From NCBI GenBank assembly GCA_009787485.1, contig WQWP01000072.1, positions 1 to 11,846 on the forward strand: a stretch of DNA of 11,846 nt. The letters run 5' to 3'. Every line of letters begins with the position of its first letter. Position 1 is the first letter of the stretch. Below the pieces are notes generated by a model. That model saw only the letters and a program-made list of their open reading frames with translations. It did not search any database and was not told the origin of the DNA. This document shows, piece by piece, positions 1 through 6,099 of the stretch. The position numbers and the translations under genes were made by a program. The DNA is from Lentimicrobiaceae bacterium (GTDB lineage Bacteria; Bacteroidota; Bacteroidia; Bacteroidales; WCHB1-69).

Positions 1-485
1 ACGGACAATTTATACAATACGCTTACCCTTGGGGCTACGCCGACAACCACCCGAACGACAATATCCGCTCCAATTTTGATATTGGCTGGGCGGTTGATGC
101 ACAAGGAAATAAAGTAGATTTGCCCGGCATCCATTTCGTGAAAGTATATACCGGCGTAAACCAATATTGCGGCTTGTGGGGCGAAACATCCACCGAAATT
201 ATGGGCGCAGAAGATTTTCATATCCAAGGAATTGACATTGATGTGCTGGGCGTAAAAACAGAAGTGCTTCCCGATGCGCGCGCATACTATGCACAAGGGA
301 GATTGCACTTGGAAAACCTTGAAGGCTGTTATGGTACGCTTTTTAGCATTAATGGACAGCTAATGAGCAATTTTCAAATCACTTCTTCTAATGATATGTG
401 TGAAATAAATTTAATTTCAGGAGCATATCTTCTAAAAGTTCAAAAACAAAATACAATTAAGATGTTCAAGTTCGTTATTTACTAA
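1..485 (+). CDS. C-terminal part of a secreted surface protein with T9SS-type sorting domain (5' truncated)
   Basis: The frame is open from the left edge (first full codon at base 3) to a TAA at 483-485, so only about 160 C-terminal residues are present. The internal TTG at 120 is not a credible start because the frame reads through it with the same character. The first part, with PWGYADNHPND, FDIGWAVD and the segment around LPGIHFVKVYT, resembles the conserved end of large Bacteroidales cell-surface proteins of unknown function, often annotated as PKD-domain or putative cell surface proteins. The last 70 or so residues fit a T9SS type A sorting domain: a short beta-strand region, an FSINGQLM segment where many homologues have IYDMxGR, then ISGAYLLKV and a basic/hydrophobic end. 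By family knowledge such a domain directs export through the outer membrane and is then cleaved. The gene is followed by a same-strand DUF4465 gene with the same tail type, so both may be surface proteins of one locus. The substrate is unknown. Confidence 0.8.
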   Translation, partial: GQFIQYAYPWGYADNHPNDNIRSNFDIGWAVDAQGNKVDLPGIHFVKVYTGVNQYCGLWGETSTEIMGAEDFHIQGIDIDVLGVKTEVLPDARAYYAQGRLHLENLEGCYGTLFSINGQLMSNFQITSSNDMCEINLISGAYLLKVQKQNTIKMFKFVIY

Positions 486-533
486 AATTATATAAATGCC
501 TAATATTTATTTTGAAAACTTCTATAGCCTCAC

Positions 534-758
534 AACGCCGAAGGCGTTAAATGTGAATAACCCCGTGCAAGCCGCCAAAGGCGGCGCAGCTCGGGGTAGA
601 GAAAATCGCCGTAAATACCGGAACTCCGTAGGAGTTCAACATTTGCTTACTTCGTGTTGTGCTCCTACGGAGCACAGAGTTAGTGCGTTGCATCACTTAA
701 CCCCGAGCTGCGGCTATCGCCTTGCACGGGGTTATTCACATTGCACGCCTTCGGCGTG
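534..758. repeat. Composite inverted repeat of nested hairpins (REP/BIME-like)
   Basis: The gene-free stretch 486-848 holds two imperfect copies of a roughly 100-base unit in opposite orientation. Each copy has three small dyads. The left arm has AACGCC/GGCGTT (534-548), a nested hairpin with outer ACCCCG/CGGGGT (560-597) around GCCGCC-AAA-GGCGGC (571-585), and GAACTCC/GGAGTTC (621-637). The right arm has TGTGCTCC/GGAGCACA (658-676), AACCCCG/CGGGGTT (699-733) and CACGCC/GGCGTG (744-758). The arms pair perfectly over 22 bases (550-571 with 721-742) and again around CGCAGCTCGGGGT (585-597 with 700-712). Transcription would give a long branched hairpin RNA. The remainder (486-533 and 759-848) is AT-rich with nothing recognisable beyond the start region of the next gene. 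From memory, similar elements are dispersed in Bacteroidota genomes and often create spurious ORFs; here a 98-codon open frame at 496-792 is such an artefact. Confidence 0.85.
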
Positions 759-848
759 TTGCCTAAATTTGAACAAAAAAGGGATTCAATAACTTATGAA
801 ATTATATTCAGATAAAAAAATATTATCAAATAAAAAAAATCAAACAAA

Positions 849-2282
849 ATGAAAAAAAATACATTAACATTTCTTGCAATTCTTTTATTTACAGGACAAT
901 CCTTTGCCCAACAGAGCATTACAAAAACTTTAGATTTAACAAACCCCACTTATCCTGCTGAATTTATTTTTACCGGCAACGGTTATTGGAATCAAACTTT
1001 CAACGACACAGACTATACTTTTTTCAAATCGCAAATTTTCTCTTTCTCTCATCAAATTGAAGGACCGGGGTGTGCTGCGTATGGTTGGACAGGTTTTACC
1101 GTTTGCAACAGCGGAGACAATGCCAATCACAGCGGGCAGTGGCACGACAACCAGTGGGGTTGCATGGCAGGCGGCGGCATTAAAACCGACGCGCAAGGCA
1201 ACGTGATGACAGACGAGAACGGAGACGTGATGGTGGAAAAAGAAATTCCGTATTTAGTTGCGTATTGGTATTATATGATTGAGCCTGAATATGAATCTTG
1301 GGGATTATGGAGTATTTTTCTTGATGAGCCCACCCGTTGTTTACAAATTCACTTGGATAATGATAATGATGAAGAGTATGAGGCTGTGGGTGTGTATGTT
1401 AACAACCATCCGTGGGCATATTATGTGAATCGGGATGGGGATGGATATGCTCGCCCGCTCAATCAGACGGGAGACTGTTTCAAACTCATCATTCATGGAT
1501 ATAATCCCGATGGAACAGAAAGCGGAAAATCGGTTGAGCATATCTTTGCTAAATTTGAAAATAGTCAACTTAATCAAAGCAGTAAATGGGAATGGGTAGA
1601 TTTGTCTTCGCTGGGAGAAATAGGCGGAATTTACTGTACCATGACCTCAACGGTGGAGAACTTTGTTGGTCCCATATCTCCCATGTACTTCTGTATGGAT
1701 AAGCTGCAAGTGCGCACAAAAGGAACGATAGAAGAGCCGCATATTCCTGTTACAGACGTCATTGTAAACGCGCCCGATTCCATTATAGTGGGCACACCGC
1801 TTACACTTACCGCTACGGTTATTCCCGATGATGCTACCTGCCAAACGATTATATGGAGTGTTCATGATGCCGGCACAACAGGCGCAACTATTACCGACAG
1901 CCTCCTCAATACCACAGGAGACGGAACGGTAATCATCAAGATAACCATCGAAAACGGTATAGATGAAGGTGTTGATTACGAAAAAGAGTTTAGCATCATT
2001 GTCGTTGAGCCTGTTGGCGTTGATGTCAATGATTTTGCGAAGACGATGGTTTACAGCCATTCCAACACAATTTACATCAAAAACGTAGGGGCGTTGCGCG
2101 CAACGCCCCCGTCCACGGTGGAAATTTTCGATATGATGGGCCGTTCGGTGTACCGTGGCGCAATAGCCAACGGAGAGGCGGCCATTACGTTGCAGGTTGC
2201 CGATGGTATTTACAATGTGGTATTGCGCGGTAGAGATGCGGCATGCCACATCTCTACAAAGGTTTTCATCACGAATTTTTAG
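849..2282 (+). CDS. Secreted DUF4465 protein with Ig-like domain and T9SS-type C-terminal tail
   Basis: A 477-residue secreted protein. Residues 1-20 are a signal peptide (MKKN, hydrophobic core, cleavage likely after FA20). Residues about 40-290 fit DUF4465: GYWNQT, GWTGFTVCNSGD, the MAGGGI turn at 106-111, YLVAYWYY, YEAVGVYVNNHPWAYY, GDCFKLIIHGY and WEWVDLSSLG, ending at YFCMDKLQVR. Residues about 300-388 look like a group 2 bacterial Ig-like domain (VTDVIVNAP, GTPLTLTATVIPDDAT, IIWSV). Residues about 400-477 are a T9SS sorting domain (IYIKN, VEIFDMMGRSVYRG, VADGIYNVVLRG, KVFITNF). Two palindromes are read in frame inside this tail, at residues 413-421 and 461-470, where homologues usually have short loops. 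The ATG at 849 directly precedes the signal peptide. DUF4465 has no activity I can assign; beta-rich, surface exposed and possibly ligand binding is an inference. The gene follows another T9SS-tail gene on the same strand. Confidence 0.9.
   Translation: MKKNTLTFLAILLFTGQSFAQQSITKTLDLTNPTYPAEFIFTGNGYWNQTFNDTDYTFFKSQIFSFSHQIEGPGCAAYGWTGFTVCNSGDNANHSGQWHDNQWGCMAGGGIKTDAQGNVMTDENGDVMVEKEIPYLVAYWYYMIEPEYESWGLWSIFLDEPTRCLQIHLDNDNDEEYEAVGVYVNNHPWAYYVNRDGDGYARPLNQTGDCFKLIIHGYNPDGTESGKSVEHIFAKFENSQLNQSSKWEWVDLSSLGEIGGIYCTMTSTVENFVGPISPMYFCMDKLQVRTKGTIEEPHIPVTDVIVNAPDSIIVGTPLTLTATVIPDDATCQTIIWSVHDAGTTGATITDSLLNTTGDGTVIIKITIENGIDEGVDYEKEFSIIVVEPVGVDVNDFAKTMVYSHSNTIYIKNVGALRATPPSTVEIFDMMGRSVYRGAIANGEAAITLQVADGIYNVVLRGRDAACHISTKVFITNF
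2085..2110. repeat. 22-bp perfect palindrome embedded in coding sequence
   Basis: Bases 2088-2109 are a perfect palindrome: GGGGCGTTGCG followed by its exact reverse complement, preceded by GTA. It is read in frame as residues 413-421 of the DUF4465 protein (VGALRATPP), between the IYIKN and VEIFDMMGR strands of the T9SS tail. The GTAGGGGCG...CGCCCC form matches a type of short palindrome I recall as dispersed in many bacterial genomes, which suggests an acquired element, not evolved protein sequence. Dispersal in this genome cannot be tested from one window. Confidence 0.8.
2230..2257. repeat. 28-bp near-perfect palindrome embedded in coding sequence
   Basis: GTAGAGATG (2230-2238) pairs with CATCTCTAC (2249-2257), and the inner GGCA/TGCC (2240-2247) pairs as well. 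Only the 2239/2248 pair is mismatched. It is read in frame as residues 461-470 (GRDAACHIST) between VVLR and the final KVFITNF strand of the T9SS tail. GTAGAGA...TCTCTAC palindromes are another dispersed type I recall from bacteria. Together with the palindrome at 2088, it makes two separate insertions in one 75-residue domain. Confidence 0.8.
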
Positions 2283-2296
2283 AAAGAAAAAACCAC

Positions 2297-2304
2297 TATC
2301 TTTG
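2297..2304 (+). promoter_or_regulatory. Predicted Bacteroidota -7 promoter element for murA
   Basis: TATCTTTG matches the Bacteroidota -7 consensus TAnnTTTG exactly and starts 15 bases after the stop codon of the upstream gene. No clear TTG is visible at the -33 position; the expected site falls in a T-run near 2275-2280. Initiation would be near 2311, giving a leader of about 110 bases that contains the double hairpin at 2320-2379. Confidence 0.6.
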
Positions 2305-2319
2305 CCCCCTAATTCCCCT

Positions 2320-2379
2320 TCGTCATTCCGCGCTTGACGCGGAATCCCCAGGGATTGCGGGACAAGCCCGCAATGACGA
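2320..2379. repeat. Double-hairpin dispersed-type repeat in the murA leader
   Basis: Two perfect 8-bp hairpins lie side by side: ATTCCGCG/CGCGGAAT with loop CTTGA (2325-2345), and ATTGCGGG/CCCGCAAT with loop ACAAG (2354-2374). An outer stem, TCGTCATT/AATGACGA, joins the ends (2320-2327 with 2372-2379), so the whole unit can fold as a cruciform. The CGTCATTCCGCG...GCAATGACG form is a repeat type I recall from many Bacteroidota and some Proteobacteria. Read as protein it gives the familiar HSALDAESPGIAGQARND artefact, one reason to reject a longer murA reading frame. Confidence 0.85.
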
Positions 2380-2392
2380 GGAACGGGAGGGC

Positions 2393-2414
2393 GGGGTAGT
2401 TTATATCAAAATCA
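2393..2414 (+). promoter_or_regulatory. Leader segment shared with nupG (murA copy)
   Basis: GGGGTAGTTTATAT (2393-2406) directly followed by CAAAATCA (2407-2414) lies 8 bases before the murA ATG. The same 22 bases, with four extra bases (AAAT) between the two blocks, precede nupG on the opposite strand at 6008-6033. It could be a promoter (TAGTTTAT is a partial match to TAnnTTTG), a translation-initiation leader, or the flank of a repeat family. The role is unknown. Confidence 0.5.
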
Positions 2415-2422
2415 TATATATA

Positions 2423-3727
2423 ATGGGAAAATTCATCATTCAAGGCGGCCACGAACTCAAAGGCGAAATCGTCCCGCAAGGAGCAAAAAACGAAGCGCTA
2501 CAAGTAGTTTGCGCCGTTTTATTAACACCGGAACCGGTAATCATCAAAAATGTGCCTAATATTTTAGATGTGAAACGGCTGATAGAAGTGCTGGTTTCCA
2601 TGGGCGTAGAAGTTACGCAACTTTCGGAGCACGAGTACAAGTTTCAAGCCAAAGACATTCACTTTGATTTCATTAAGTCGGAAAAATTCATGCAATTGGC
2701 AAGCGCCATCCGGGCTTCTATTATGATTATCGGGCCGATGCTGGGGCGCTTTGGAAAAGCCTACGCAGCCACTCCGGGCGGAGATAAAATTGGAAGACGT
2801 CCGTTAACCACTCATTTTGAAGGCTTTTTTAAATTAGGCGCTACCTTCAAACATCTTGCAAAAGAAAAGATCTATGAACTTTCTGCAAAACAATTAACCG
2901 GCGATTATATTTTGTTGAACGAAGCCTCCGTAACCGGCACCGCCAACATTGTGATGGCTGCCGTGCTGGCAAAAGGAAAAACCACCATTTTTAACGCCGC
3001 TTGCGAGCCGTATTTGCTGCAACTTTGCACCATGTTAAACAAAATGGGCGCTAAAATCAACGGCATAGGATCTAATTTATTAACGATTGAAGGCGTAGAA
3101 ACTTTGCACGGCTGCGAACACACCATTTTGCCCGATATGATTGAAATTGGCAGCTTTATCGGGATGGCTGCCCTCAACCGCTCTGCCATTACCATTAAAA
3201 ATTGCGCTTGTGAACATTTGGGAATCATTCCTTATACTTTTTCAAAATTGGGAATCCCTGTACAACAAGTAAACGACGATATTGTAATTCCCAAATTGGA
3301 ACATTACGAAATTGAGCGACAATTAGATGGCTCCATATTCACCCTTAGCGATGCGCCTTGGCCCGGCTTCACCCCCGATTTAATCAGCATTGCTTTGGTA
3401 ACCGCCGTGCAAGCCAAAGGCAGCGTGCTCATCCACCAAAAGATGTTTGAAAGCCGCTTGTTTTTTGTGGATCATCTGCAAAACATGGGCGCCCAAATTA
3501 TTCTATGCGACCCGCATCGCGCCACTGTCATCGGATTAAATCACGAAAAGCAACTTCACGCCACCATCATGAGTTCACCGGACATCAGAGCCGGCGTAGC
3601 TTTATTAATAGCAGCTTTATCCGCCGATGGCACAAGTGTCATTCAAAATGTAGAACAAATTGACAGAGGGTACCAGAATATTGTGGAAAGACTTAATGCG
3701 CTGGGGGCGAAGATTGCGAGGATTTAA
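2423..3727 (+). CDS. murA: UDP-N-acetylglucosamine 1-carboxyvinyltransferase (MurA), Asp-type
   Basis: MurA transfers enolpyruvate from phosphoenolpyruvate to UDP-N-acetylglucosamine, the first committed step of peptidoglycan synthesis, in the cytoplasm. The 434-residue product spans the whole EPSP-synthase-like fold. Visible landmarks are Lys22-Asn23 in GAKNEAL, the mobile loop PGGDKIGRRP with Arg126 (E. coli Arg120), Asp319 in FTPDLIS (E. coli Asp305, the proposed base), Arg389 in PDIRAG and Arg415 in QIDRGY (E. coli Arg371 and Arg397). The loop residue equivalent to E. coli Cys115 is Asp121, the substitution known to keep activity while blocking alkylation by fosfomycin. I chose the ATG at 2423 because MGKFIIQGG matches the usual N-terminus. 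The frame stays open upstream to 2243, but that part runs through the double-hairpin repeat and the preceding gene. It faces the next gene tail to tail with a 13-bp gap. A promoter lies at 2297. Confidence 0.96.
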   Translation: MGKFIIQGGHELKGEIVPQGAKNEALQVVCAVLLTPEPVIIKNVPNILDVKRLIEVLVSMGVEVTQLSEHEYKFQAKDIHFDFIKSEKFMQLASAIRASIMIIGPMLGRFGKAYAATPGGDKIGRRPLTTHFEGFFKLGATFKHLAKEKIYELSAKQLTGDYILLNEASVTGTANIVMAAVLAKGKTTIFNAACEPYLLQLCTMLNKMGAKINGIGSNLLTIEGVETLHGCEHTILPDMIEIGSFIGMAALNRSAITIKNCACEHLGIIPYTFSKLGIPVQQVNDDIVIPKLEHYEIERQLDGSIFTLSDAPWPGFTPDLISIALVTAVQAKGSVLIHQKMFESRLFFVDHLQNMGAQIILCDPHRATVIGLNHEKQLHATIMSSPDIRAGVALLIAALSADGTSVIQNVEQIDRGYQNIVERLNALGAKIARI

Positions 3728-3740
3728 TTTATCTTGAATT

Positions 3741-4658
3741 TTATTCTTTCACTAAAGCCAACCTAAAACCGCAGTAACTTGCCCGTTCGTTGGATACCAG
3801 ACTGTTGTAATGGTACGACGACACGCAGCAACTTTGCTCAATGCTGTTCCAGCCCCCTCCACGTAATACCATTTTTTCATCAGGTTCTTTAAATTTAGCA
3901 CTCTTCTTCCTACTGTCATCATTTTCGCTAAATCTGTACCCGCACCATTCCCAAACGTTTCCGCTCATATCGTAAATACCGAGTTCATTTGGCATTTTCT
4001 TTCCCACTTCATAAGTCAATTCTTTACTATTGTCAATATACCACGCTACATCGTTAATATGGTTACTGCCGCTATATTTGTATCCTTTGCTCAATTTACC
4101 GCCACGGGCAGCGTATTCCCACTCTGCTTCGGCGGGAATACAAAACTTATAACCTTCCGGTAATTGTTTAGCCAGCAAATGATTAAGTTCATCGCAAAAA
4201 TACTCACAATCGGTATAGTTGACAAACCACATCGGATAATTATCGCCGGCGCCATAAAGCAAAGGAATTACTTTGCTATAATCTTCGGCAAAGAACACGC
4301 CTTCATCAAAAGTGGCTTGTCCACCTGCTTTCGACTTCATATAAAATTCTCTATCAGAGTATGCATTATCCAACCATAGTTGCGATATTGTAGTTCCTGT
4401 AACTGAGTACCAAAGTTTTTGAGTAACTTGATATTTACCCATAAAAAAATCGGTTACGCTAATTTCACGAACAGGTCGTTCTCTCGGATAGCAATCTTCC
4501 TGTCCTGAAGTACAGCCCATTAAATAATTTCCACCCTCCACAAAAACCATTTCAAATGTTACACCATTTACGGTAAAAGTGAGGTTTTCTTGTCCATGTC
4601 CGGTTTGAGTAATGAACATCATGGTTGCAAGTAATGCAAAAAAGTAGTATTTTTTCAT
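3741..4658 (-). CDS. Secreted formylglycine-generating-enzyme (SUMF1)-family protein, probably not a formylglycine generator
   Basis: A 305-residue protein with a signal peptide (MKKYYFFALLATMMF...; cleavage near residue 20-23, no lipobox Cys). The rest is one FGE-sulfatase/SUMF1 domain: FVEGGNYLMG (39-48), RPVREISVTDFFMGKYQVTQKLW (61-83), YPMWFVNYTDCEYFCDELN, PAEAEWEYAARGG (175-187), GIYDMSGNVWEW (227-238), VLRGGGW (264-270) and CGFRLA (296-301). True formylglycine-generating enzymes carry two catalytic Cys after RGGSW (human Cys336 and Cys341). Here the first position is Ser272 and only the second, Cys277, is kept. It is therefore more likely a non-catalytic or differently acting relative. 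The family also includes GldJ/GldK-type gliding and T9SS proteins, but those are lipoproteins and this one lacks the lipidation Cys. No sulfatase gene is nearby. The extra Cys residues (49, 56, 151, 155, 278, 296) could form periplasmic disulfides. Confidence 0.88.
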   Translation of the reverse strand: MKKYYFFALLATMMFITQTGHGQENLTFTVNGVTFEMVFVEGGNYLMGCTSGQEDCYPRERPVREISVTDFFMGKYQVTQKLWYSVTGTTISQLWLDNAYSDREFYMKSKAGGQATFDEGVFFAEDYSKVIPLLYGAGDNYPMWFVNYTDCEYFCDELNHLLAKQLPEGYKFCIPAEAEWEYAARGGKLSKGYKYSGSNHINDVAWYIDNSKELTYEVGKKMPNELGIYDMSGNVWEWCGYRFSENDDSRKKSAKFKEPDEKMVLRGGGWNSIEQSCCVSSYHYNSLVSNERASYCGFRLALVKE

Positions 4659-4706
4659 GTTTAAGAATGTTAATTAATATTTTGATTTTTAGAAAAAATG
4701 TTGCAG

Positions 4707-4714
4707 CAAATATG
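4707..4714 (-). promoter_or_regulatory. Weak candidate -7 element for the SUMF1-family gene
   Basis: Read on the minus strand, CATATTTG matches the Bacteroidota TAnnTTTG consensus except for its first base. It would give a leader of roughly 40 bases before the ATG at 4658. No -33 TTG is seen at the right distance. The surrounding 4659-4749 gap is AT-rich and shows no terminator for nupG, so co-transcription with nupG is also possible. Confidence 0.3.
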
Positions 4715-4749
4715 CGTTTTTTATTTTGTACATAAGTTTTTTTTAAATT

Positions 4750-6000
4750 TTAGACATTATCTGCCGGCACCTTCTTCGTCTTCACATCCTTAAATATCAA
4801 AGCAAACGCCACCGCCACCACCAAAGCATACCCGGCAAAGATAAACCATGCCGTATTCCATCCATCCGGGATACTTGGATTGGGAACGCGGTTGTTGATC
4901 ACAAAACCTGCTGCGTAAGAGCCAATTACAGCGCCTAAACCGTTGCTCATAATCATGAATAAGCCTTGTGCGCTGGAGCGGGTGCCGGCATCCGTTTCTT
5001 GATCCACAAATAAAGAGCCTGAAATGTTAAAGAAGTCGAAGGCAACGCCGTAAACAAGCATGGATAAAATTAACATCCAAACGCCTGCGCCCGGATTGCC
5101 CAGACCGAACAATCCGAAACGTAATACCCACGCTGCCATACTGATAAGCATCACTTTTTTTATTCCGTAACGGTTAAAAAAGAAAGGAATTAAAAGAATA
5201 CAAAATGTTTCTGAGATTTGTGATAACGATATCAAAAATAGAGAATGTTTTACCCCAAAGGTATCCGTATACTCAGGAACCGACTGAAAGCTGGACAAAA
5301 ACCAATCTCCGAATCCATTCGTTATTTGCAACATAGCGCCCAATAACATGGCGAAAACGAAGAAAATAGCCATTCTTTTCTGTTTAAAAAGCATAAAAGC
5401 TTTTAACCCAAATGCCTCTATCAAAGAAGTGGATTGCTTCTTGCCTGCTACAGGACAATGTGGCAAAGTAAAAGAGTATGCAGCTAATATAAAGCCCACA
5501 ATAGCAGATAAATAGAACTGATAGGCATTGGTTTTAAATCCCATAAAGTTAACCGTCCACATGGCGATGATAAAGCCAACGGTTCCCCAAATACGAATAG
5601 GAGGGAAGGCTTTCACGGTATCCAATCCTTTTTTAGTCAGCGAGATAAACGCTACGGAATTGGAAAGCCCGATGGTGGGCATGTAAAACGCCACAGCAAG
5701 AAACATGTACGGATATAGCGAGGCGTATTCCGTTTGCTGCGATACGGCTAACATGAAGCATGAGGAGATGAAGTGGGCGATTCCTAGCATTTTTTGCGCC
5801 GGAATCCACCGGTCGGCGATAATACCCAGCAAAGCAGGCATAAACAGCGATACGATGCCCATGGCGGCGTACAAGCTGCCAATTTCTACGCCGTTGAAGC
5901 CGAGTTGGCAGCCGGCATAACTGCCTAAGGAAATGAGCCATGCGCCCCAAACGAAGAATTGGAGGAAACTGAGGATGGTTAAGCGTAATTTTAAGTTCAT
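4750..6000 (-). CDS. nupG: NupG-type nucleoside:H+ symporter (MFS)
   Basis: An inner-membrane permease that imports nucleosides with protons (NHS family of the major facilitator superfamily). The 416 residues are close to E. coli NupG in length (418) and match it along the whole sequence: the MNLKL start, LSFLQF, FMPALLGI, FPPIRIWGT, RMAIFF, LQITN, SQISET, RYGIKKVM, YGVAFDFFNISGS and the terminal WxxAWFIFAGY-like helix. Residues reported to line the NupG nucleoside site are kept: Arg136, Gln225, Asn228, Gln261 and Glu264 at the same numbers, and Tyr317, Phe321 and Asp322 shifted by one. Around twelve hydrophobic segments are present. I chose the ATG at 6000 because MNLKL is the NupG N-terminus; the open frame continues 20 codons upstream, but through the palindromes at 6034-6072. 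It lies 99 bp after the efflux adaptor gene, where an RND pump would be expected, and shares a leader with murA. Confidence 0.95.
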   Translation of the reverse strand: MNLKLRLTILSFLQFFVWGAWLISLGSYAGCQLGFNGVEIGSLYAAMGIVSLFMPALLGIIADRWIPAQKMLGIAHFISSCFMLAVSQQTEYASLYPYMFLAVAFYMPTIGLSNSVAFISLTKKGLDTVKAFPPIRIWGTVGFIIAMWTVNFMGFKTNAYQFYLSAIVGFILAAYSFTLPHCPVAGKKQSTSLIEAFGLKAFMLFKQKRMAIFFVFAMLLGAMLQITNGFGDWFLSSFQSVPEYTDTFGVKHSLFLISLSQISETFCILLIPFFFNRYGIKKVMLISMAAWVLRFGLFGLGNPGAGVWMLILSMLVYGVAFDFFNISGSLFVDQETDAGTRSSAQGLFMIMSNGLGAVIGSYAAGFVINNRVPNPSIPDGWNTAWFIFAGYALVVAVAFALIFKDVKTKKVPADNV

Positions 6001-6007
6001 AATATTG

Positions 6008-6033
6008 TGATTTTGATTTATATAAACTACCCC
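6008..6033 (-). promoter_or_regulatory. Leader segment shared with murA (nupG copy)
   Basis: On the minus strand this reads GGGGTAGTTTATAT, then AAAT, then CAAAATCA, ending 7 bases before the nupG ATG. Both blocks are identical to those before murA (2393-2414). In both places the segment lies between a palindromic repeat and the start codon. The function is unknown. Confidence 0.5.
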
Positions 6034-6050
6034 GTCTCGCTTTGCGAGAC
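6034..6050. repeat. Short hairpin GTCTCGC-TTT-GCGAGAC
   Basis: A perfect 7-bp stem with a 3-base loop in the gap between the efflux adaptor gene and nupG. One base separates it from a second palindrome of unrelated sequence. No T-run follows on the minus strand, so it is a poor fit to an intrinsic terminator. Confidence 0.7.
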
Positions 6051-6051
6051 A

Positions 6052-6072
6052 CCCCTTCAAAATTTGAAGGGG
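6052..6072. repeat. 21-base palindrome CCCCTTCAAA-A-TTTGAAGGGG
   Basis: A perfect 10-bp inverted repeat around one central base. It is adjacent to the hairpin at 6034-6050; together they fill the middle of the 99-bp gap between two minus-strand genes. CCCCTTCAAA/TTTGAAGGGG palindromes look like the dispersed type. With no T-tract on the minus strand I do not call it a terminator. Confidence 0.75.
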
Positions 6073-6099
6073 ATTTAGTTTTACCTCACTACCTCATAC

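Noticed and set aside
496..792. 98-codon open frame on the plus strand
   Set aside because: It is translated from the composite inverted repeat; the protein is a string of hairpin-derived residues with no domain or plausible start context.
1647..2249. 200-codon open frame on the minus strand, opposite the DUF4465 gene
   Set aside because: It is antisense to a well-supported coding sequence with signal peptide and domains; its own sequence shows no family features.
5633..6052. 139-codon minus-strand open frame overlapping nupG
   Set aside because: Out of frame with nupG, Arg-rich low-quality sequence, fully covered by the conserved transporter.
6034..6072. Possible intrinsic terminator between the efflux adaptor and nupG
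   Set aside because: Stems are good but neither is followed by a T-run on the minus strand; better described as palindromic repeats.
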